NCBI GenBank assembly: GCA_013400115.1
Contig: VXBP01004442.1
Span: forward strand, 1,119 to 65,118
DNA length: 64,000 bases
From: Rhinopomastus cyanomelas
Taxonomy: Eukaryota > Chordata > Aves > Bucerotiformes > Rhinopomastidae
Reading direction: 5' to 3'
How positions within the stretch are numbered: the stretch's first letter is position 1; each line of letters starts with the position of its first letter. Made by a program: the position numbers and the translations under genes. Of the stretch, positions 1-11,300 are shown piece after piece. A model generated the notes under the pieces. It was given only the letters and a program-made list of their open reading frames with translations, ran no database searches and was not told where the DNA came from.

Positions 1-600
1 CTGGAGTGTTGTGTCCAGTTCTGGGCCCCTCAGTTCAAGAGGGATGTGGAGCTGCTGGAGAGGGTCCAGCGCAGGGCAACGAGGATGATGGAGGAAGTGG
101 AGCATCTCCCTTCTGAGGAGAGGCTGAGGGAGCTGGGTCTCTTTAGCTTGGAGAAGAGGAGACTGAGGGGTGACCTCATTAATGTCTGCAAATATTTGAG
201 GGGTGGGTGTCAGGAGGATGGAGCCAGGCTCTGCTCAGTGTCATCTAGTGATAGGACAAGGGGCAGTGGGTGTGAGCTGGAGCAGAGGAGGTTCCCCATC
301 AGTGTGAGAAGGACCTTGTTCCCAGTGAGGGTGCCAGAGCCCTGGCAGCGGCTGCCCAGGGGGATTGTGGAGTCTCCTTCTCTGGAGATATTTCAAACCC
401 ACCTGGAGATGGTCCTGTGTGACTTGGTCTAGGTGATCTGATCCTTCTGTGTCAGGGGGATTGGAGTGGATGGTCTTTCAAGGTCCCTTCCCATCCCTTA
501 TGATTCTATGGATGTAGGGGATCCTGCTGTGGGTGGGGGGTTGGACTGGATGATCTCTCGAGGTCCCTTCCGACCCCTAGTGCTCTGTGATTCTGTGAAA
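1..600 (+). mobile_element. CR1 3' end, group A
   Basis: The ORF2 C-terminal remnant (RVQRRATRMMEEVEHLP to VESPSLE) is open from before the window edge to 432. Two successive tail units then run to about 595. The copy is cut by the window start. Confidence 0.95.
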
Positions 601-1708
601 CATGCTTAATGACCGGTATTTTTACAGACGCAGCAGTCGCTTCATAGGATGTTTTTTTTATAATTTCATGTGTTTTGACCTTTTCTCAGAAGCAGCAAAA
701 AGAGATAGCATATCTAAGTAACAGACAAAACAGACCGACAAGGAATACTTCAATATATTCTGCCATATATCTGCAGTAATGCAGGCTTCTAATCCCTCCT
801 CCTATCTCCATATAAATGATACAGTTCAAGACCATAGCTGTTTTCTTCGCTAAAAGCAGTAAAGCTCTTTTAGATGAAATGTCTAAAAAACATCTTGTAA
901 TAACTTGGAGCATGCTGGCAAGAGTAGTCACTTGTGACTATGTGTGAAACCCCCTCAGCTAGTGGATATTGTAATAAGCAGGGATGGGAGCATCACTCCA
1001 TTATTCAGAGGAGCCAACAGCATGCTTGTCCCTTAGGCTACAGCATTCATTAAGGAAAGCTTACTGGGCTGAAAGCTGGGAACAGATGATAACGGGATAT
1101 GATTTTCATATTTAATGCATTCCTTGGAAGAGTATGTGTGCTGCAGATTGATAGAAGAATCAACTGCTACTTTACTAAAAGACTTTCTAGTTTGCCCTAT
1201 AGCTACCGATGGAATCATTCAGCCAAGAAATTAACTTTTCCTCCTTTTACCTGCTTTATATATCTGCTAAGCAGGCTGCCTGGCTGCCAGGAAATGTTAT
1301 TATGCAGTTAAATGTTTGGTATTTAAGACTCTTATCAGAAAAGAAACAGAGGCCACACTATTTTGTTTTTATAGTAGGAGGGAGGTTTTTGGTTCTCTTT
1401 CTTCAGTGCGCTAGCGGTCGTTAATCTGAGTTTATAGGAAGTTTCGCCCCCCCCGCCGCAGATTAAAAAGTTAAAAACCTTGAATTCAGAGCATTCTTTA
1501 AACTCCAACATACAAAGCAATGAACCCGGGCAACCTTGACCTATATAAGCAGGGCTCTGGCACTCTGAGTCACGTCTGTGGCTCAGACACACGTGGAAAG
1601 GTGAGTTCATCTTTGAATGCTGCGTGCTTCTGTTGAAGGTGCTTGGTGTGGGAGATGGGATTTCTAACCCATGATTGGCTTGAGGCAAATGGTAGAACGT
1701 CAGAGGTT
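600..1708. other. unique KIZ intron sequence with a TATA-like element
   Basis: No repeat or exon is recognised. A poly-C run lies at about 1447-1455. TATATAA at 1542-1548 is followed about 50 bp later by a good splice donor (GGAAAG/gtgagt at 1601). This could be a cryptic alternative first exon, but there is no other support. Confidence 0.3.
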
Positions 1709-2002
1709 CACAGAACATTAGGGATTGGCAGGGATCTTGAAAGGTCATCCAGCCCCATCCCTCCAACACCGCAGGATCCCCTAGATCCAGGCACACAGGA
1801 ACACATCCAGGTGGGTTTGAAACGTCTCCAGACAAGGAGACTCCACAACCCCCCTGGGCAGCCCCTGCCAGGGCTCTGTGACTCTCACTGTGAAGAAGGT
1901 CCTTCTGATATTTCTATGGAACCTCCTCTGTTTCAGCTCACACCCATCACCCGTTGTCTTGTCATTAGATGACACTGATAAGAGCCTGGCTCCATCCTCC
2001 TG
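1709..2002 (-). mobile_element. CR1 3' end, group A
   Basis: The minus-strand tail (CACAGAACATTAGGGATTGG) and ORF2 end are cut at 2002, where a plus-strand copy starts directly. Confidence 0.93.
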
Positions 2003-2352
2003 GAGTCTCCTCCTCTGGAGACATTTAAAACCCACCTGAACATCTTCCTGTGCATCTTGGTCCAGGGGATCCTGCTGTGGCAGGGGGATTGGACTGGATG
2101 ATCTTTGGAGGTCCCTTCCACCTCCTAATGTTCTGTGATCTTGTGACTGGATCTAGGGGATCCTGCTGTGGCAGGGGGATTGGACTGGAGGATCTTTCGA
2201 GGTCCCTTCCAGCCCCTAATGTTCTGTGATCCTGTGACTGGATCTAGGGGATCCTGCTGTGGCAGGGGGATTGGACTGGAGGATCTTTCGAGGTCCCTTC
2301 CAGCCCCTAATGTTCTGTGATCCTGTGACTGGATNTGCTCTGTGATTCTGTG
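2003..2352 (+). mobile_element. CR1 3' end, group A, with three tail units
   Basis: The copy starts at GTCTCCTCCTCTGGAGAC and ends in tail units of exactly 91 bp period (GACTGGAT at about 2145, 2236 and 2327). An N at 2335 interrupts the last unit. Confidence 0.93.
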
Positions 2353-3494
2353 CAGCCAAGGCTGTATTTGTTGCTTAGTGCAGACTTCACTGAACTCCCA
2401 GCTGGAGCAACATGAGGTTCAGGAGTTCTGTTGACTGTTTCAGGGAGGTAATTTACATGTGTTTATGATTTGGGTGGTAAAATCAGGAGCGAGGCCAGTG
2501 TTACTTCTGCATCCTTGTGAGAATGCAGACAGTGAAGAGGTGGTGAGGTTTTCTCTGCAGTCAAAGAGAGGAGAGGTGAGAGATCTCCAAGCACACATAC
2601 CTGTGTGAATTGCATCTGCTTGGGTCCAGGAGCTGATAAACCAGGAAGTACTTGCTAGATGCTCTTTAAAGTAGCAAATCCAGGATCCAAAAGGTAATTA
2701 GGAGCAACCTGAGAGCAGTGACAGTGGGGTAAGCAGTGAACCTAATCTGAGTAGCAAACCTTTACTCCTTCATCAAATGACTTCATGGCTTTTTTTCCTG
2801 CGCCTTGTTATGTGGAATTTGAGCTTTTTTTAATGAAACTTGGTCACAGACTGACTTTTCTTTGCCTTTGTGTTCTTTAAGCTGGGCCTGGCAGCTGACT
2901 TTGTATGGTAGGAAGAGGTCAGGCGATGAAAGAGAGGACAGAGGTGTGGAGGTGACTGTAAATTGTCCTGCTGTGATGTGGGGCTGAAAAGTAAGCCCTG
3001 CTTAGTGTGAACAGTGGCATTAGGATGGCTAATTTTGGCTTTGCATAAACTGGCGGTGACCTTTGCGTGGTAATGGTGCCAGTAGCCACTCCTCCTAAAT
3101 TGTTCTGGTTGAGGAGGCTCACAAAGCAAAAGCAGCAAGTCTTAAAGCACTGGGGTCTGGAAGCAGAGCAGTTATGCTGTTGGAGCTGTTTGCATTCGAG
3201 CTCAGCAGCTCTTAGAGGCAAAGGGCCATCTAAACTGTTTCTGCTCTGTGCCCAGAGTCGCCTTGTGGGAAGTGGGGTTTCAGCTGTGTGGTGCTAGCAG
3301 AGACCTTGTTCTTCTCGTGTGGTTGAACAGACAGGAGAGAGCAGAAGGAAAACCATTAACCCAGTGGGTTGGGTTTCCTGGCCTCGCTCTGCTGTGCTTT
3401 GTTGCTGTGCAGTGAGCAAAGCTGGATGTAGGCAAGTAAGGGCAGGTGTGTGTTTCAGCCTCCGTGGGGACCCTTCCTTAGCTGCCTTTTGGGG
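2353..3494. other. unique KIZ intron sequence
   Basis: No exon, repeat or RNA gene is recognised. Confidence 0.5.
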
Positions 3495-4376
3495 ATTGAG
3501 TGCACCCTCGGTAAGCTTGCAGGTGACACCAAGTTGGCAGGGAGTGTCGATCTGCTGGAAGGTGCTGAGGCTATTCAGAGGGACCTTGACAGGCTGCATC
3601 GATGGGCTGAGGACCATTGTCTGGGTTTCAGTAGAGCAAAGTGTTGGGTCCTGCATTTTGGTCACAACAACCCCCTGCAGCGCTATAGGCTTGGGGCAGG
3701 GTGGCTGGGGAGCAGTCTGGCGGAGAGGGGCCTGGGGGTTCTAATTGACAGGGAGCCAGCAGGGTGCCCAAGTAGCCAAGGTGGCCATCGGCATCCTGGC
3801 CTGGATTAGAAACTGTGTCTACGAGGAGGAGGGAGGGGATTGTCCCCCTGCACTGAGCACTGGGGAGGCCCCACCTTGAGTACTGGGTCCAGTTCTGGGC
3901 ACCTCAGGACAAGGGAGACATCGAGGGGCTGGAGCAAGGGCAGAGGAGGGCAACGAGGCTGGGGAAGGGCCTGGAGAAGAAATCTGATGAGGAGAGAAGG
4001 AGAGAGTTGGGGCTGTTTAGGTTGAGGAAGAGGCTGAGAGGAGACCTCATCACTCTGTACAACTGTCTGAGAGGACCCTGCAGGGATGCTGGTGCTGGTC
4101 CCTTCTCACAGGTCATTAGTGACAGAAGCAGAGGGAAGGGCTTCAGGCTTCAACAGGGGAGGGTCAGACTGGCCATCAGGAAGAAATTCTTTGTGGAAAG
4201 AGAGGTCAGGCACTGGAGTGGGCTGCCCGGGGTGGTGGTTAAATCCCCATCCCTGGATGTGTTGAAAAGTCACTTAGATGGGGGATGTGGTTTAGGGGGT
4301 GACCTTGTAGAGTGGGGTTGGTGGTTGGACTCGATGATCCCAGGGGTCTTTTCCAACCTGAATGATTCTATGATAG
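3495..4376 (+). mobile_element. CR1 3' end, group B, about 880 bp
   Basis: The copy starts in the RT domain region (TGCAGGTGACACCAAGTTGG) and ends GGTCTTTTCCAACCTGAATG ATTCTATGAT. The frame is broken in several places (for example 3809 and 4025). Confidence 0.93.
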
Positions 4377-4954
4377 AGGAGACATCAAGAAATTGCTCAC
4401 AGCAGCTGCTCCAGGAAGGGGCCATGGACACAGATGGACTAGCAGTAGTCCTGCACTGCCTTTGGGATGCTGTGGTACCTAAAGCACAGGCTGCCAGCAG
4501 CTCTACAGTTCCACACAAGTAGAGCACAGTGGTTCCTCTACAGTCAATAACTTTGAGGGGTTTTCATTTTACTTCAGTGTGTAGCTCTGAATATTGTGCT
4601 TTGGTCCAAGGGCTTAAAAGCTTTGGCAGAAGTCTAATCTTAAAAAGCAGCTACTACTCAGATTAAATTTGACTCCTTTATGTATTTCAGTCCCTTTTAG
4701 TTGTGTTGAGGGTGCTGTGTGCCTTTTCTACTTCTTGGTTTGCCACGTGGAGCTTCAGTTGAGGGCCAGGCCCTTGTTTTCACACTAAAACACAAGAAAT
4801 GTGTGCCAAGGGTTTGTGTGGTGATAATAGTGTAGGGAGTGCTTGAATTGCCACCCTTCCTTCTCCAGAAACCAACATGCCATCCTCTAGAAGGTTCATT
4901 TGCAGTGTGCTGCCTGTGTGTTTCCTTAAGCCACCTCCCACCTGTGTTTTCCAG
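4377..4954. other. unique KIZ intron sequence before exon a
   Basis: The sequence is AT-rich around 4550-4700. Nothing else is recognised. Confidence 0.5.
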
Positions 4955-5324
4955 GTGCTGCAAGGCAGAAGGGAGGCAGGGACCAGCACCAGGACAGCCA
5001 TGCCAGAAGGACCGTGTCATCCAGCATTTGTGGGCCACCATACATCAGCCATCTCGGTGGATGGAAGCTTGGGCATGTGGCAGAAACCTCCCCAGCCTTC
5101 AGAGAGCCACTTGGCACCCGACCCACCTTCGTGCTCTTTGTCACTGGAAGGACTTGGTCTGGAGAGCAGAAGTGCTGATTTAGAGACTGACACCTCGGCG
5201 AAGGAAGCAGAGAGATGTGAGGACGTGGCTGCCAGCAAGAAAGGCTCTCAGCAGCTCATCTCTTCAGCATCTGACCCCAAACCAGCCACCCCCAAGGAAG
5301 CACAGCCACAGGGAAGCATCCCAG
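4955..5324 (+). CDS. KIZ: KIZ coding exon a (first in window)
   Basis: The acceptor is TGTGTTTTCCAG at 4943-4954 and the donor is CCAG/gtacag. The exon reads in phase 0 (starting VLQGRREAG) and ends in phase 1. The stretch HPAFVGHHTSAIS...KPPQPSESHLAPDP aligns with the human QPATIFMGRQMSAIL...SPQPTKNFSIPDP region, which follows the coiled coil. The rest is Ser/Pro/Glu-rich and probably disordered. The left edge could instead be an AG a few bases downstream, so the first few residues are uncertain. Confidence 0.85.
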
Positions 5325-8300
5325 GTACAGTGGGCTGGATCCCTCTCTGCCTCTGCCCAGTGCTGGGGAGTGCTCAGCCCAGCTAGACTGATGCCCACGG
5401 CTGCTGGTCTCTCCTACACCTGTTGCACTGCGGCTGGAGCATGGTGGCACTCTTTTCTTTTCTCTTTACTCCATTTCTTTCCAGGCTGCTCATCTAGACA
5501 GGCAGAGGCCTGCTAGGGGCTGATCTTGTTCAGGTTCACTGTTGGGAAGAGAAGGTGTCTTCACCTTTCTGCCCACAGTTGTCTCAGAGTAGTCTGAGCC
5601 TCATTTTATGAACCTGTCGCTGGAAGAAGTCGTCACTTCTGCTTCAGGTTGATTTCTTTCTGCCTCAGGCACTTGTGCCCACTAGTTCCTCCGTTGCCAC
5701 ACGCTGGATTTGGCAGCAGAGTGAGGATTGGAATGTCCTGTGTGAGTGGCTGGTTGAGCTCACGCTTGGTAGGACCCCTCTGCCTTGTTCTGAGCTTGCC
5801 TGAGGAAGACAGTGCAGACCCTCCGAGCTGAGATGCTCGTGCTCTGGGACAAGCTGTGCTGCCCTCCAAGGCTGTGTTCCAGCTTCACATTCCTAGTCTT
5901 CTCTTTGGTTTTCCTCCTCCTGGCTAAGTGTGTTCTCTCCCGTGTTCCTGACTTGGTTGGGTACTTTGAGGTAAGCTAGTGGACATGAGTTTGAAGTCAC
6001 AAAGATTTAAACCAGCAGCTTTGTTGTGACCCTGCAGAAATACTCTCCTCTGCCTCCTGAGTCATGTAGCTGAGGTTGAAAACTGCTAGTTCTCCAGACC
6101 CCATGAAAATGGAGCTGTTTATAATGGAACCTTCTATTTGTAGTGGAACCCCTGCTCCCCTGTCCCAACTGGGGGTTGCTTTGACATCTCCTTCAGAAGC
6201 TCTTCTATACGGAATCACAGAACATTAGGGATTGGAAGGGACCTTCAAAGATCATCTAGTACAATCCCTCTGACACAGCAAGATCACCTAGACCCAGTGG
6301 CACGGGAACATGGCCAGGTGGGTCTTAAACATCTCCAGAGAAGGAGACTCCACAACATTTCTCATCACCTTCCTCCAGTGCTCTGTCACCCTCACTGGGA
6401 AGAGGTTCCTTCTCATGTTTATGTGAAACCTCCTCTGTTCCAGCTCACACCCGTTGCTCCTAGTCCTATCATTGGGTGGCTATGAGCAGAGCCTGGCTCC
6501 ATCCTCCTGACACCCACCCTTCACATATGTAAAGCCATTAATGAGGTCACCCCTCTGTCTCCTCTTCTCCCAGCTCAAGAGCCCCAGCTCCTGCAATCTT
6601 TACCTCATAAGGAAGGTGCTCCCCTCCCTTCATCATCTCCATGGCTCTGCGCTGGGCTGTCTCCAGCAGTTCCGTGTCCTCCTTGAACTGAGGGGCCCAG
6701 AAGTGGACACAGTAGTCCAGCTGTGGTCTCACCAGTGCAGACTGGAAGGGGAGGAGAACCTCTCTCGGTACCTCTAGGGGTTTTCTGGCAGCCTCTTTCT
6801 TAAGGTTTTTTGCCCATTGTTTTTTCTTGAAGGAACTTCTTTCCCTCTCGTTTTCAGTCGTCTGATGTGTTTGCCACTTCTGTTGTAGTGAACATCTGTC
6901 CTGGCTGGCGCTGGAAGGACACCTGGCTTGCGTTAGCCTTGGGCTCTGCTGGGCAGCAGTTCCTCCCCGCGGGGAAGGCTGAGGTGGCCAGCGTCGTGTC
7001 TGGGAAAGAAATTGAGTTTGTGAGACGCGGTATCTCTGCCTGCAGAGGAGCCCTGCGCTGGGGCTCCAAATCAAAATGAGCTTTCTTGTTGAACAGCCAG
7101 TAATCGCCTCCGAGTGCCCGGGGGGCTTTTCATGTCTGTCTGCTGCCAGACGAGTGCTGCTGCTGCAGCCAAGGCTTGAACGTGTGCAGGGGGCTGGCTT
7201 CTTCCAGCGCTCCTCGGCTTGACCTTCCCTGGGGGAGCTGGCGTCGCCGCCCGGCTGTGCCGTGCCAGGAGCGTGTGCACGCCGGGCTCTGCTGCCTGCG
7301 CCGTGCAGAGCGCTGTGGCCAGCATCTCCTGCTACTCCCTGGCCACTGCTTGGCAGCACACAGTGCAGGAAGGCACAGATCTGTTTCCCCGGGGCTAGCA
7401 AAGCAAGAAGATGGCCCCTTTCTCCATTTCTAGCCAAGGCACGGTCTGAGTTGAACCTAGCCAGGGAGGTCAAAGGGAACACCAAGAATTTCTACAGGTA
7501 TGTGAATGGTAAAAAAGGGAAGCAGGTCAAGGGAGGTGATTCTCCCCCTCTGCTCTGCTCTAGGGAGGCTCCACCTGGAGGACTGGGTCCAGTTCTGGAG
7601 CCCTTATTACAGGAGGGATGTGGAGGTGCTGGAGCGAGTGCAGAGGAGGGCCANCCTTGGTGGGGGCAGTTGGAACCCTCTTGAAAAGACCTTCCCCTGC
7701 CTTCATGGAAGCCCCCCTCAGGTACTGGAAGGTTAAAAGAAGGTCCCCCCAGAGCCTTGTTTTCTCTTAGCCCAAACTCTCTCAGCCTGTCCCCATACAA
7801 GGGATGCTCCATCCCCCGATCATTGTGGTGGCCCCTCTGGATGAGCTTCATTCTGTCTGCATCTGGGGGCTCCAGCACTGGACACAATGCTCCAGGTGAA
7901 GTCTCCCCAGGGCAGAACAGAGGGGCAGAATCCCCTCTCTTGATCTGCTGGCCACAGCTCTTTTGATGCAGCCCAGACTGTGATTGGCCTTTTGGGCTGT
8001 GATTGCACACTGGTCGCTCATGGCCAGTGTTTCATCCGCTGGCATTTCTTCTGTGATGTTTCTAGAGGTCCACACTTTTCCTCTAAGAAAAGGTTTCTCC
8101 AGCTTTTCTGTCTCATAGTTCCTCCAGAGATGATTTAGTGAGGTATAGACTCACAGAATCATCATGGCCTGACAGGACTTCCAGGATCATCAAGTAGCTG
8201 ATGATCTGCAGGTGATGGTTTCGGGAAGTGTGGAGTTTGTCCTCCACCCATCTAGAGCTGCAGAGTCAGAGCTGGAGCCTCCCTGGACTCCCCCTTGTGA

Positions 8301-11300
8301 GAGGAGTGCAGAAGGACACGGGACTGTGGGCAGGGAGAGCAGAAGGATGCTCCTTGATGTGTGTCGAGAGGAAGAGGTGCTTTGGAATAATTTATTGCTG
8401 TCATTTTTACAGGACCAAAACCTCACCTCAGCAACGGGTGGGCTTGTAAGGAGAAGTGTGAGAGCAACGATGAGCTCCCGGTCCTTGCAAGTGCTGAGGA
8501 TGAGGAGGTGGTGCAGAAATCTCCTGCCCTGCTGCAGAGAAAGGCCTTGCCGGTGGCCAGCTGTGAAACAGACAAGGATGCCCGTGCTGTGGAGATCTTG
8601 CAACGACCACCAAACCCTCCCCTGGGATGGGAGGAGCCCGTGGGCAGCTCAGCACCAGATGGGTATGTCCTTGGGTGTTTTCTCTTTGCTCCTACGTTGA
8701 CACATGCCTTGGAGACTGTTCTGCAGCCTGGCTCGCACAGCACTAGTGGTTGTGTGACAGTACATGAAGTTCTTACTTACTCAGTCTTCACTACCCCTGT
8801 GCTCGTGGCTAAATGGCTTCAGGTAGCTTGAGCAGGTCAGACTTGGAGAGGGGGGTGTGTGTTAAAATCACAGAACATTAGGGGTTGGAAGGGGCCTTGA
8901 AAGATCATCCAGTCCCATCCTCCTGCCACAGCGGGATCCCCTAGATCCAGTCGCACAGGAACACATCCAGGAGGTTTGAAACATCTCCAGAGAAGGAGAC
9001 TCCACAACCCCCCTGGGCAGTCCCTTCCAGGGCTCTGGCACCCTCACCATGAAGAAGGTCCTTCTCACACTGATGTGGAACCTCCTCTGCTCCAGCTGAC
9101 ACCCGCTGCCCCTTGTCCTGTCACTGGGTGCCCCTGAGCAGAGCCTGGCTCCATCCTCCCGACACCCACCCTTCACCTATTCCTAGACACTAATGAGGTG
9201 ACCCAAGATGATGCTGATCCTTCCCTCCTGTCTTGTTCTTCCAAAAGCCTGTTTGCTGGTGCTTTACCCCTGCAGAAGGAGGAGCTGTTTTTTTTCACAT
9301 TGGGGATTACTTTTTTTACCCTTTTCAGTCGTTTGCAGCTTAATCTCCCTAATGCATCTGTTCATCCTTCCCCCACAGCCACGTCGTCCTGAGAGCAGGT
9401 TTCCTTACCGGCTTGTGTTTTAATAGAGGACAGTTGAGCAGAACCTGGTGGCCATCAATATCCACTCCTGTAACTTTATCATTTCACATTTGTCTTAGAA
9501 TGTTGCTTGCTATGGAAACATCATCTAATTTACATCTAAATAGCTTTTACCCAGGTTTTCTTTTGTGTAACACCTGTTAATCAAAACACTTTGTAGGGGA
9601 GTTGCAGCAGTGCTGCACAAGACGAAGCCGAGCGGGGTAATTTAACCTTTTGTTCTCTCCGCGCCGACGCCTCGCCGCTCGTAAACTGATGACAATGTTG
9701 TGCACTGCTCTCGAAGCCGGGCGAAATTATATGAAAGGTTGGGCTGTTTGCATTATCTCCAGAGCACAAGGGAACCCGGGACGTGGAGCTTTCCCCCCTC
9801 AATTATGTCGAGCGTGAATGCCTCTGGTTCTCGGGGCAGTGGCAGTGGCACCGTTTCGGCAGGAATGATAAAACCTGTCGTTTCTGTTACCTGGAAATGA
9901 AAACATAGCTGCCACCTTGGAAGCTTTACCTGTGAAGGGGTGAGCAGCCTTCTCTTCTCCAGGCTGGACACCTTCAGCTCTCCCTGCAGGACAGGGGCTC
10001 CATTCAAGGGTCCTTGCTGTGGCCTCTTCTGGACATGCTCCATCACGTCCACATTGCTGCCTCTGCCCAGGAAGGCATCCTGACTTAAATCAGCAGGACT
10101 AGGGATGTCATTCTCCCCCTGGACTGGGCACTGGGGAAGCCTCCCCTCCCGTGCTGGAGGCAGTTCTGAGGCCTCTCACTGCAAGAAAGAGATTGAGGGG
10201 CTGGAGCAGGTCCAGAGGAACAAGGCTGGGGAAGAGACTGGAGGGAGAGGCTGGTGGGGAGAGGCTGAGGGAGCTGGGGGTGTTTAACCTGGAGAAGAGG
10301 GGACTCAGGGGGGACCTTCTTCTTCTCTCCAACTCCCTGAAGGGAGGTTATAATCAGGGAAGAGTTAGGCTCTTCTGCCAGGCAACCAGCATCAGCATGA
10401 GAGGGCAGGGCCTGAAGCTGCCAGGGGAGGGTTAGGTTGGCTGTTAGGAAGCCCTTCCTCAGGGAAAAGGGGATCAGAGGCTGGACTGGACTGCCCAGGG
10501 CAGTGGGGGAGACCCGATCCCTGGAGGTGTTGAAGGGCAGCCTGGCTGTGGCCATTNTGTTGAAGGGCAGCCTGGCTGTGGCCCTGAGTGCCCTGGTGTG
10601 GCCACTGGGGTGATGTTAGGTCCTGGTCTGGTCTGGCTGAGCTCAGAGGGCTTCTCCAGCCTCACTGATTCTATGACTGTAAATCTGGGGCAGGGTTTCC
10701 AGGTGATTAGTACACAATTAGGTAAATTACACTGACTACGAGAAGGCAGCTTTTTTGTAGCCCAAGTGTATGCCACAGATCCACAAAGTGAATCGTGTTC
10801 CAGGCCTTGAAGTCTCCTGCAGGATCACAGAACATTAGGGATTGGAAGTGACCTCCAGAGATCATCCAGTCCAATCCCCCTGCCACAGCAGGATCCCCTA
10901 GATCCAGTCATTGGGGATTGGAAGGGACCTCCAGAGATCATCCAGTCCAACCCCCTGCCAGAGCAGGATCCCCTAGACCACCTGACCCCTTCGTGCCAGG
11001 CGAAGCCACCCAGCAGCTCTAGTCTTGTCTGCTTGTGGCCGTCCTGAGCTGCTGAAGTGGAGGGGAAAGGCTCCACATCCTCTTACCATTCCTTGCAGCA
11101 CCCAGCCCTTTCTTTAGGGGCTTAAACCCAGGGAGTGGCGAGGAGAAGGCAGCGGCGGCGGCAGGGGGGAGCGGCTCTCGGGGAATTAGCGCCGGGGAAA
11201 GATGATGACTATTTTAACGCCTGTGCTGAGGGGATGGAAAAAGGCAGAGCTTATGCCTGTGCTGCTTCGGCTGCATTGAAGAGGACTTAGCACAGATGGA

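Noticed and set aside
6547..7485. 312-residue minus-strand open frame
   Set aside because: Its C-terminal part is the CR1 ORF2 end on the minus strand (6213-6768). The rest is chance frame in GC-rich sequence without homology.
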